A program made the translations under genes and the position numbers. Shown piece after piece: positions 23,816 to 33,879 of a stretch of DNA of 64,000 nucleotides (position 1 is the stretch's first letter; each line of letters starts with the position of its first letter). The notes under the pieces were generated by a model. That model saw nothing but the letters and a program-made list of their open reading frames with translations. It ran no database searches and had not been told where the DNA came from. Origin of the DNA: Eremomyces bilateralis CBS 781.70 (lineage: Eukaryota; Ascomycota; Dothideomycetes; Eremomycetales; Eremomycetaceae); contig NW_022985069.1 of NCBI RefSeq assembly GCF_010015585.1, forward strand, positions 1,717,846-1,781,845, read 5' to 3'.

Positions 23816-24469
23816 AGGGGCGAGAGTAGTGAGCGGTCTCGGTGGTTCACGTGATTGCTGCAGGCGATCGAGAATCGAGAGATGTGGTTGCATATCGCGA
23901 TTGCTGATTGGTCGAGGTCAAATTGAAATGTGTTGCGAGGGCTGCATGCAGATCATGATTCATATTTGCATATGAAGGATTACTTGCCGAGTACGGAGGA
24001 CATTATGATACACATTACCCAATACGAAGAACAACACATCAGCGACTGATGCGTGAGCAACACCACTTGACTACTATTCCGTACCAATATTGACTCCCAG
24101 AGGATAGTTGAAGGCTTAGAATACCTCCATGCATCAACTGCTTGCTTGAATAGCAAAAGCGAATTCCTTTGATGACGAACATTAATCTATCAAGGACAGA
24201 CTACCGTAAAGATTCGGAGCGGCAGCGGGGGAGAACCGTAAAATCCCGCATTATTATTGCAGCTAATTCCGAAGTACATCATCGGTAGACTAATTTATGA
24301 ATTAGCGCAGCTTCTCCTTGTTCTCCCCACATAATATGACCACGCACCTATCACCACCTTGGTTTCGTTCTGAATTGAAGCTCTGTTGAGTGGGCGGTTG
24401 AGTGGGCGGTCCGCGGTTGAGTGGATGGTTGAAGGTTGCTGCACGTGACCCTCCCACTTCCTTGTGATG
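23816..24469. other. Spacer upstream of ODC with short direct repeats
   Basis: No gene recognised. At about 24385-24432 a GTTGAGTGGGCGGT word occurs twice in a row, followed by a degenerate third copy. Position suggests part of the ODC promoter, but no function is known. Confidence 0.4.
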
Positions 24470-25104
24470 ACTTCCCAGTTCCCACACACGGCACCAACAC
24501 TAAATTTCTTCTCGTGAACCCTTCCCCTCCATCTCCTCCTCTGTCATCATCACTTTTATCCCGCAGTCTTTGTTCTGCCACCATCCATCTCCCTCTCCAA
24601 GACTGAGGTTCAAGGACGAGACAGTTTTGCCGCCCCCTGACTGGCAAGGTCTTCGATATTCCGCAAATTCCCTCACGTCTTCTTCAGAAAATCCCCATCC
24701 ACACGAAGACTGCCTTTGGTCTTTCTCAAAGGCAACCGATTCCAGCACGGCCTTCTCGGTCGCAGTCCACCTAGGCCTTCACAGTGTCCTGGTTCGCCCG
24801 CAGCGAGACATCATCAACGACCGCCCCCCTCCGCCTGGTCCAGCTGTTTAACCTCAACGCTCTCCTCGGTGCGATTCTGCCTCAACCCGACCTCCTAACT
24901 CTCGAAACCCCTGAGCTGCCGCATAGGACGCCCGCCGACTCTCTTCCTCTTCCGGGGGGAGAGATTTGCTCGAAGCAGCGCCGTCGAAATATCCGCTTGA
25001 GAGAGTTGAGTTGGGTGGTTCAAACGTTCCGGCCGCCTTAACGGGCCCCTTTCCATTTCTGAACAACTGTCCACACCACAATTTCCATCCTCGAATTCCC
25101 CTGG
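24470..25104 (+). promoter_or_regulatory. Probable long ATG-free 5' leader of ODC
   Basis: Reading the plus strand, no ATG occurs in these 635 bases, although about ten are expected by chance. The sequence is pyrimidine-rich in its first part. This is what a long scanned 5' leader looks like. Fungal ODC mRNAs are known to have long leaders and polyamine control, as in Neurospora. The transcription start is not visible. Confidence 0.5.
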
Positions 25105-26896
25105 ATGGTTATGGCACCTTCTGCCTGGCACGATATCGCAGAAGATCAGACTACCATAGCTTATCCCGACGGTATAATCCTTAGAGACAATCTATCTGTT
25201 AAAGATAGGGTCCCTTACCACCGCTATGGCGGGGATTTAGCCATTTGCCAATCTGGCTCTTATGTTGCCGCCCATGAAGATGTCTTGTCATCGGGCAGAG
25301 AGCGTTCCCGAGGATTAATCGCGGATGCTCTCAAATCACGAATCGATGCTGTCGATCATGACGAATGTATTCCTGGCGAGGAAGACGCGTTCTTCGTCGC
25401 GGACCTTGGGGAGGTCTATCGTCAACACCTTCGGTGGGCTCGTCACCTTCCCAATATTCATCCTCATTATGGTAAGCTTTCGACGAACTGGCTGCTCCTT
25501 TGGGCGAGGCTAACATTGTGCAGCGGTCAAATGCAACCCTGCTCCACAGCTCGTGCGATTCCTTGCCTCCCTAGGCACCGGGTTTGACTGCGCGTCCAAG
25601 TCCGAGATCGATCTGGTCCTTTCCCTCGGGGTGTCCCCCGACCGGATTGTTTATGCCCAACCTGTCAAGACCAACTCCTACCTCACATACGCCAAGTCTC
25701 GAGGGGTGAAGCAGATGACCTTCGACAATACGGACGAATTGCGCAAGGTTGCCGCCAAGTGTCCCGGCGCCGAGTTGCTGCTTCGAATCACCACCGACGA
25801 CAGTGCAGCTTTATGCCAGCTGAGCATGAAGTTTGGTGCCGCCTTGAAGGACTGCCCGAAGCTGCTTAAGCTCGCGAAGACATTGGGTCTCAACGTAGTC
25901 GGCGTCGCCTTTCACGTCGGTTCCGGTGCGAGCGATCCTCTCGCTTTCAAGAAAGCCGTCAGCGATTCCAAGACTGTGTTCAATTGGGGCCATGACTATG
26001 GACACGAGATGAAAATTCTGGATGTTGGAGGCGGATTCAGCGATGATTCCTTCGATGATATGGCCGGTGTGCTACGTGCCGAGCTGGACGAGCATTTCCC
26101 TTCCTCTTCCGGCGTTCGAATCATTGCTGAACCAGGTCGCTATTATGCTGCTACAGCATTCACTCTGGCTTGTCATGTGATCGCGAGGCGCGTTGTCGAA
26201 TCAGGCGATGTCGAATTTGAGGGACCCGAAGGCAGCGTTCGATCCGTTGATGATAAGGCGGGGGAGATCGTGTCGCCTGCGGCCTCTAATATGCATAATT
26301 CGGGCGACCACGGCGCCTTCGACCTAGCTGAAGAGCGTGAAGGATCGGGATCGGAAAGCTATATGCTTTACCTCAACGACGGGGTCTATGGGAACTTTTC
26401 CTCGATCATGTTTGATCACCAACAGCCGATTCCCAGGGTGTTGAAGGCCGACGGCCGATTCTTCTATCAAGTCCCGACCGTGTTCAGCGACCTGGGTTCC
26501 CAACTTCGCTCCATCGGGGATGATTTCGACAGGGGGAGCGGCGAGGATCCAGACAGCCCTCCAAGCTCGGCATCGATGACACCTCTGTCGGCCTCGGCGC
26601 TCAATTTGAGCTCCTGCAGTTCGTCGTCGGACGACCTGTCCATCCGAACTCCCTCCGACAGCCAGATTCTGACGGGTCGACGCATTACCTACAGTATCTG
26701 GGGCCCTACTTGCGACGGCATCGATTGTATTTCGTCTCGTGTCGAGCTGTCCGAGAAAGTCGAGGTCGGGGATTGGATGTACTTTGAGGACATGGGAGCC
26801 TACACCATGTGTAGTGCAACCCGATTCAATGGTTTCCCGGATGGCCACGATGTTGTTTGGGTTGGTGCGGATGCGCTGCCTGGGTTCGGGTTGTAA
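25105..26896 (+). CDS. spe1: Ornithine decarboxylase
   Basis: Two exons, 25105-25471 and 25524-26896, encode 579 residues, more than the usual 450 or so. This PLP enzyme makes putrescine from ornithine, the first step of polyamine synthesis in the cytosol. The PLP lysine is Lys125 in Y-A-V-K-C-N-P. Other landmarks are F-D-C-A-S-K-S-E-I, A-F-H-V-G-S-G, L-D-V-G-G-G-F, A-E-P-G-R-Y-Y, D-G-V-Y-G-N-F and W-G-P-T-C-D-G-I-D, where Cys519 is the active-site cysteine given by the other subunit. The extra length comes from an N-terminal extension, an acidic insert before M-L-Y-L-N-D-G, and a Ser-rich insert between Q-V-P-T-V-F-S-D and the Cys motif. The ATG at 25105 is the first after a long ATG-free leader; a second in-frame ATG follows at 25111. 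Confidence 0.93.
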
Positions 26897-27225
26897 TAGA
26901 CAGGCTCCCTAGACTGTTCCTCCTAATGTCCTGGGGCGAATCGTTGCTTTCCACGGTCGACGTGACCGTATCTGGTGGTTGTGAGGCTGCCTGCTTTCTA
27001 TGTCATACATTTCATTATCCCGATTGAAGCCAGCACCTTGGGTTCGACGGGTTTTTCTTGGATGTGCATTGGAGGGATTATGCTGCTTTCGTTGCTTATA
27101 TATCTGAATAGATGGAACCGCGAATGGATAGACTTTGCGTTCTATGATCCATAGTGCGTCCTTTTCGTGTCCTGTGAATCCAGCGAATAGGGAAAGCTTC
27201 TTTTCTCGCTCCCTTTTGAAACCCA
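26897..27225. other. Gene-free stretch between convergent ODC and an unknown gene
   Basis: Presumed 3' untranslated regions of both genes. Nothing else recognised. Confidence 0.4.
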
Positions 27226-27918
27226 TCACTGTTCTGCCTGTAGTTGGTGTAGCCCGGCGCTCAGAATCTCCATCATCCTGACCCCGAGAAATCGGGCGCT
27301 CTCATCCCCAGGTACAGGAGAAGTCAACAGCGACCCTTCGCCCCAGCCCACCGGCAGGGTGATTCGTTTCCGCAAGCTTGAGTCCAGAAGTACCACGGCA
27401 TCCAGGAGCGTCTGCCCTCCGCCAAGAGGGTGGAGCAATCCGAGGGGAACAACCGTGCGCGGTTGTACTATGAGAGTAGGCATCGGAAACGGAGAGCAAG
27501 TTAATGAGCTAGCGATGCTCTCGAGAAGCGGGTGTGAATCCCGCAAGACAACATAAAAGCAGAGGTCTGGATGCAAGGAAGCCAACGCATCGAGATGACG
27601 GTGCAGTAGATCCACATGAATACGTGTACTTTCCACAACAGCGAGCACAATCGGCGACGTATCCGATCGAGGTACAGTATCGCTCGCTATTCCTTTGGTT
27701 AAAGGGGCTTGCTGAAGAAGGCGAGATGCGAGAAGGGGTTGGATAGGGAGCCGGGGGCAATCCGATAGTTGCATGAGAGGAGGCCCATCGTGCTCCGGCA
27801 CGGCTCGGCTCCGCTTGATCGTATCGTAGATAGACGGTTTTTGTGTGTCTGATTCCTTTTCCGGTAGTGATTCAGGCAGTGGAGGTGACGAAGAACGTCC
27901 TCTCTTTCGTGAATACAT
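27226..27918 (-). CDS. Hypothetical protein, basic disordered N-terminus and compact C-terminal domain
   Basis: A single exon encodes 230 residues from an ATG at 27918. The N-terminus M-Y-S-R-K-R-G-R-S-S-S-P-P is basic and Ser/Pro-rich, as in nuclear proteins. From about residue 90 there is an alternating hydrophobic pattern: I-V-L-A-V-V-E-S-T-R-I-H-V-D-L-L-H-R-H-L, then L-C-F-Y-V-V-L-R-D-S and a conserved-looking G-L-L-H-P-L-G-G-G-Q-T-L-L-D-A-V-V. This suggests a small alpha/beta fold. I do not recognise the family. It is divergent from ATG5, with about 540 bases between the starts. Confidence 0.6.
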   Translation of the reverse strand: MYSRKRGRSSSPPLPESLPEKESDTQKPSIYDTIKRSRAVPEHDGPPLMQLSDCPRLPIQPLLASRLLQQAPLTKGIASDTVPRSDTSPIVLAVVESTRIHVDLLHRHLDALASLHPDLCFYVVLRDSHPLLESIASSLTCSPFPMPTLIVQPRTVVPLGLLHPLGGGQTLLDAVVLLDSSLRKRITLPVGWGEGSLLTSPVPGDESARFLGVRMMEILSAGLHQLQAEQ

Positions 27919-28460
27919 TGTGCTCTCGAGCACACGAGGCAAGACACCCTGTCAGGGTCTGTCAACGGCAGGGAATGGATGGAATCATCACGCTGTCATC
28001 TCAACAGCGGAGCTGCTGGGTCGCGGTTGGTACGTTAATATGCGTATACCGTACAGAATACAGGATGAAATCCGTTAAGAGTCGACTTGGAACTGGATGG
28101 GAATGAGGAATGCAAGAAAGGCTTCCTGTGGACCGAGCTTCCGGCATATTTAAACTTTGAAGTGACACTGGGAAGCGGGAGCGTCCGTGGGGTGACCAAC
28201 GACCTGGGCTATTCTGTGATTTCCGTCAATGTACACGCCGTCATATTTATACTCGATCGTACTTGTAACGAAGTTGTCTTTCGTATGGACTACAAGACCA
28301 GTAGCATGTGAGGACGACTTGTATATTCTCATAAGGCAGCGATGTCCACCCATTTCCCTCCTGCAATATCGAGAACATCTAAATAACCACCGTCAATAAC
28401 CGGTATGCTTCACGATATGCGATGCATCCGATCTCATCTTCCCCATCTCGATTCTCCACC
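27919..28460. promoter_or_regulatory. Divergent promoter region upstream of ATG5
   Basis: This 542-base spacer separates the unknown minus-strand gene from ATG5, so both promoters lie here. No specific site was recognised. Confidence 0.4.
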
Positions 28461-29713
28461 ATGACATTTGAGAGTACTCTGGCAAACCTCCAAAGGAAGG
28501 TTTGGTCAGGCTCCATACCGTTTGAGATTAGATTATCGAATGTCGAATGCAGAGTATATGACCGCTCCGACCCGTATCTCGTACGTTTCTCCTACACCGA
28601 CACTTTTCGCTGTTTCGAGACCATCTATCATATTAACTAGGGATACAGGTGAACTGCCCACGTCTATCCTATCTCCCACTACTTCTGCCACAGCTTCATG
28701 CTTTCTTCCAATCGGCCCTCATAGATCCCACGAGTGAGCCCCGAATAGGCTGGTTCTCTTTCCAAGATGTGCCACTGCACTGGCATTATCCGACCGGGCT
28801 GCTGTACGACCTGTACTCCGGAGCAAAGCCGCATTTTTCGACGGTTCGACGGCACATACGAGGCTCCCGTCCAAGTGAAGAGAGGGATCGCGAGAGGGAC
28901 AGGCCGGCAAGCCAACAGAGTGGTGCCGGCCTCGGGATGGACGACAACCTTTCGGGAAGGATAAAGGAGATAAGCCTTCGGGATCTAGATGATGTCGTAA
29001 TGGACGGAGGCTATCAAAACAGTGACGATGTCGGAAAACTGCCATGGAAGCTGGTGGTTCACTTTAGCGACTACCCCATGGACGCCCTCATTCAGCTCGA
29101 CAAGGACGGCAAAGCACTCGAGGACGTATTTATCAATAGTGTCAAAGAGGCTAGTTTCGCCAGGCACGGTAGTGGAAAGGTTGTCATGTCGTTGGGGGAG
29201 AATGATTCGAAGCAGCTGTGGAAGTCGGTGGAGCAAAACGACCTTCTCATGTTCAATGCTATTAACAACAAACTCCTCAATGCGCCGGGGGCAACGATGA
29301 GGAGCATCCCATTCAGAGTTTTCTTGCCGACCACATCACACGCAAAAGCAACGCTATCACCTACCCGAGGATCCGCTCTGTCTGCTCCCCCAGGTCCAGC
29401 AGGCTCACCGGTTGTATCATCACCAAATCCAGGGCAAGAAGCGACTGCATCTCAAAACACTGCAAGCATTTTGCGGATGATCCAACGTCTCTTACCGCCA
29501 ACACTAGCCCCTTCCTCTCGTCAAGGGCAGACATTAGGAACCGCACTTCATTCCGTACTTCCGACCCTGTTCCCCTCTCGAAGACAGCCCGTGCTTGCAT
29601 GGCCCGTGATACACGGCGCAGTGGTTCCAATGGCAGCTCCGCTGGAAGAATTAGGGAAATGGGCAAGCTATGCGGACGGTTGGGTGACCGTGGGTGTGGT
29701 GATGATGGAATGA
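28461..29713 (+). CDS. ATG5: Autophagy protein Atg5
   Basis: Two exons, 28461-28580 and 28649-29713, encode 394 residues. Atg5 receives Atg12 from Atg10 and, with Atg16, acts as the E3 for Atg8 lipidation on the growing autophagosome. Family blocks seen are [48 protein letters not shown], and F-I-N-S-V-K-E-A, where Lys206 corresponds to the Atg12 acceptor. [11 protein letters not shown] closes the second ubiquitin-like fold. Two low-complexity inserts, R-E-R-D-R-E-R-D-type near residue 110 and a Pro/Ser linker near residue 280, are common in fungal Atg5. The frame of the second exon opens with GTG, which is the ordinary Val codon after the intron and not a start. Confidence 0.93.
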
Positions 29714-31411
29714 TCCAAACCAGGCATCTAGCCTCTCAGTGGTTGTAATGCTTCGACTATCAACAGTCTAAATCCTTGCATGGAGGTCATAATATTGCCG
29801 CCAGCTGCGGATCTATGGGATCGGTGGAGGTAGGGGTTATGATTTAAGGGTCTCCTGTTTTACTCCATCTCCCTTCCCTCGCAATTCAGCCGTTCTGGAC
29901 TCATTCCACGATATCGGTAGAATGCTTGGGCTCAATCATTCGTGGACAAGGGCGACCGGCATACGATCAGGTGGAGAGTCCTGTAGGGCCAACTTTAGGG
30001 CGTACCTCATATTTGAAGGGTCGTTGGACGATCCTGACCTACATGAGCCTCAAACAACGTTATTCTTAGACCCGATTGCGAACGTGAGTAAAGAATCTAC
30101 CTCGCCACGAAAGTCGAATCAACACGGACTATTCACGGAGCACGACATACAGATATCGGGTGTTTCCAGCCATCCTCATGGACATAATTAAGCCGGACAT
30201 GGTTGGACACCACCTCCACATCCGTACCCACGAGTCGAGCTTAGAATTCCCGACTTAATTTGTACTGCGAGCTGGCATTAGAGTTCATAACTGTTGACGC
30301 GTATCCGTACCTATCACTCATCTCATAAGTCATATCAGAGTATGAGACTTTTGCTTTTCCTTGTCTCAACGGAGAACGGGAGTGGCGGGAAGATACGGCG
30401 CCATCCACAGCACCGTCCACCTTGACGTGCAGTTCTCGAATGAATCTAACCGCTTTTCGCTGTCTACATCTCCACGTCTAGGCCTACCGACTCCCATGAA
30501 ACCAGGAATTCAATCCTTTGACATGGAAGTTGAGATATCTAATATCTTACTACGTACATCTCCCTTCCTACCTGCATGTCGCTATACGGGTCCAGCTTTC
30601 TCCGTCTCCTGACTCCTCTTGGCTTGCATTATTGCATACTAGCAGCCACTGTGCCACGCGATGCAGAGTTTCATCTCCGACGGGTGGGCGATATTGAAAA
30701 ACTAAATGGTGTCAATTGATGAAGTTTCAGCTTCAAACAGATGCAGATCTTGAGGCTCATTCGGTTCCCGTGCTTCCGCCTCCCGCTTGTCTCAAGTGCT
30801 CGCCGATCTTGGTCGACAACTAACAACTGTGGCAAGGGATCCCGAATGCTTGTCCCGGTAGTCTGGCCTAAGCAGGTCTACACTCTACAATCCATACGTG
30901 TAATAAGAAACAATCGCCGAATCTATTTCCTGAATCGATACGACTTTCCGGCCATAATACGGCAATGGCTAAACGCCAAACGGCACGTTCTGCTGCTTCC
31001 AGTCGTCATCCCCAGTTCTCCTGCATCTGGATGCAAAGCAGTACTTACTGGAGCCAATTGTATGGTCTCTTCAATTCCCTTCATGCGCGCCACTTTGCTC
31101 ATTTTCGCATCTCGAGCTTCGGCATCTGCATGTCTCCATCATCGTCAACAAGGTTTGCTAAGAATCCTTTTGCCCTTGTCGATCGCTCATCGCCGTCATT
31201 CTGGACGATGGCAACCCCGGCCTCGATAATTAGTTCGTTCCTGAGTCCTGAGTGAGCATGTCTCCATGGAGAGCGCCTTTATTTCCCGGTTCTTATTCCC
31301 TGTCCGTCCAGTTCGTCTATCTCTTCCGAACATTTTTTGCGCTTTCGATTCGTTTCCATTCTTCAGTTTGTTGAGATTTTTATGCGATCACAGTCGCCCC
31401 TCTGACTCGCG
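29714..31411. other. Spacer at the left edge of the accessory region
   Basis: About 1.7 kb with no recognisable gene. Open frames are short and without domains. It separates ATG5 from the FAD oxidase, where gene content changes from housekeeping to accessory. Confidence 0.4.
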
Positions 31412-33227
31412 ATGTCACTTCCTAAGGTCTTTCTTAGCTCTCTACTATTGCTTCCTGTTATTATATTCGCCGGCAAGTGCCCGGATCTTGCTGGAGACTT
31501 GAAGCAGAAGTTGTCGTCTGGGGTGACAATTGAGAGCAACGATCCTACGGTAACACGATGGAGCGAATATGGAGCTCCAAAACCCGCATTTGTCGTCAAT
31601 GTTGCGGCCGAGAAAGACGTTGCAGCCACAGTAAGAGCCATCCTCTGTTTCACGTCTCTACTCCTTATAAAGATGAATGGGGACTTCGTATTTCTGTCAG
31701 CGGATCAACCCCTTGCCGGGCTGCATAGGGAACTTCTTTCTCGCGATCAAGAGCTTCCGAAGTATACCTATATCCAGTCGCATTATCGAGGCCGTGCAAC
31801 TGTCGAGTTTAAGACTTGCTTCGCTGAAGAACTGCTCGATAAAATCAGGAGAGGAAGCGACAGTTGACCCGGCAGGCATCGTGGAAGACTGTTACTCGTG
31901 ACCAGACCTTATTCTGACATGGATGACCAGGTTAAATATGCCGTTTCTAAGAATATCCAATTCTTAGCGCAAGATGGAGGCGCAGGATGGGCGAAGACTT
32001 CCACGATTGATAATTGCGATGTTGTGATCAACATGCGGAAACTGAACCAGGTGACTGTGAGCGGCGACAAAACCACACTTACACACGGAGGCGGTGCGAT
32101 CACATCCGAAGTTATCGACGCTGCCTATGCAGCAGGCGTTCAAGTCATCAGTCCCAATTGCAACTGCGTTGGCAATATGGGTGCGTACCTTGGTGGTGGA
32201 TATTCTCGGTTAGCCGGCAAGTACGGGTTAGGCGTGGACAACCTGCTCTCCGTCAACATGGTCAACGCAGACGGTGATCTTCGCACGGTCACAGAAAAGA
32301 GCGATCCGGCCCTGTGGTGGGCTATCCGTGGCGCAGGACCAAACTTTGGCGTCGTCACCAGTGCTACGATTAAGGCGTACGAAGTCCCACAGGAGAAGAA
32401 CACCGCGTGGCTAGGGGGCCTCATCTTCACCCAAGATAAGATTGAAGCCTTGGTGACGGCGATTAACAACCTGAAACTTCAATCGCAGATGGCAATTTTC
32501 CTGTATTACGCGACCTCGGAGGGGGAGCCCAATGTCATTACGTTCCCTTTCTGTGCGGGTTGCACTGCGGAGGAAGGAAAAAAACTATTTGCATCGATAT
32601 ACGCACTCGAACCTGTGGCCGATACAACTGCCGTCACTCCTTTCAACGAAGTCAACGCTGGCGGCGATACGTTTTGCGAGTTTGGAGGCCGTAAACCTGC
32701 CTATGGCTCGGGGATGGCAAAATTGGACCCCGCAACTTGGAGAGGGATTTGGGATGACTACGTTGCCTGGCTGAAGAATCCTGGAACCGAAGCTAGTACC
32801 ATATTGATGGAAGCGTACAGCATGGATAAAGCAAGAAGCATATCGACGAACTCTGCGTCGTTTCCGCACCGAAATACGATCAACTTCCATGGAGTCGCCC
32901 TGCCGTGGTACACTGATGCCGCGCTTGACGGCGAAGCGGAGTCGTTTGCCAACAAAGTGAGGACCCGATTGAGGGCTACGGATGGTCTAGGAAAGGACAG
33001 CTCGTGAGTTTTCGCATGGCATATACACGCACTGGGGAGGTGAATAACCTGTGAACAGTTACATTAACTTTGCTCATGGGGATGAATCTCTTGAAATAAT
33101 CTATGGCGACAGCCTCAGCAAACTCAAGGCCACGAAGGCTGCCAATGACCCAAAGAACGTTTTCAATCAGTGGTTTCCACTTTCGAAGGGCCGCTCCAAC
33201 CAGGCTCCTGCTACTGATGAGGCATGA
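31412..33227 (+). CDS. Secreted FAD-linked oxidase, berberine-bridge (BBE) type
   Basis: Three exons, 31412-31630, 31931-33003 and 33059-33227, encode 486 residues. A signal peptide (L-S-S-L-L-L-L-P-V-I-I-F-A-G) starts it. The FAD_binding_4 domain follows, with R-W-S-E-Y-G-A-P-K-P-A-F-V, then Q-D-G-G-A-G-W, then C-N-C-V-G-N-M-G-A-Y-L-G-G-G-Y and G-L-G-V-D-N-L-L-S. The BBE C-terminal segment reads N-Y-type Y-I-N-F-A-H-G-D and N-D-P-K-N-V-F-N-Q-W-F-P. Such enzymes oxidise alcohols or amines or close rings, and are common in fungal metabolite clusters. The usual His of G-G-H-x-W that binds FAD covalently is Ala91 here, while cysteines 150 and 152 remain near the second attachment site. Intron 1 is 300 nt, unusually long. 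Membership in the RiPP-like cluster is inferred from position only. Confidence 0.85.
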
Positions 33228-33879
33228 ACGGTTCGGATGAATGTGGATATCCTTATTTTGTACAGTTTTGGCGCTTAGGACTGGCTAGGATAGCCTGGGT
33301 ATGTCATGCTTTCACTTTTTTGCAGGCCAGGCTTTTGAATAGCATGCCCACCATTACTTACCAAGTACGAGACGAGCGCATTCCTCGGCAAGGTAGAATT
33401 TCCCGCTTTGCAGTCTAATATAACGTCAAGACACCACCATGCAAACGCTTAACCTTTGTGAGATACGTGTGATAATAGACGGAATGGTCGATCGGTGGCC
33501 ATCTATGCTTATACCAAACGGTCTCTCTGACTGGGGCGAGGACCAAAAGTATAGCTGCATATCCCAATTAAGATACAGGATCGGTCTGCTGAAGTTGAAA
33601 TATAGACGGTGCTACTTCAAAAAATCCTCCCAAGCGCAATAGCAACGATGTACGCATGGTTTTTCAGAGACAGGAACCCAAGCTCGCATAATGGAGTATT
33701 CAGCAGTGGTACTATGAAAATAAGGCTTCATATGTTCCATGGCATCTTAGTGAGGCCTCCCAATAGACATTCTACTCCGTTCATATATCGAGAGGAAACT
33801 TGGAAAAATTGTACCCTGTAAAGAAAGAAAACCCGCTTGATAGCTAACCATAAACACGTAATCGGTCATGGAGGGGGGA
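33228..33879. other. Gene-free stretch between convergent 3' ends
   Basis: Holds the presumed 3' untranslated regions of the FAD oxidase and the PTH11-like gene. Nothing else recognised. Confidence 0.4.

Noticed and set aside
31637-31867. Open frame inside BBE intron 1 as an extra exon or nested gene
   Set aside because: Joining 31630 to 31931 gives the exact family order around A-A-T-V-K-Y-A-V, and the inner frame has no domain.
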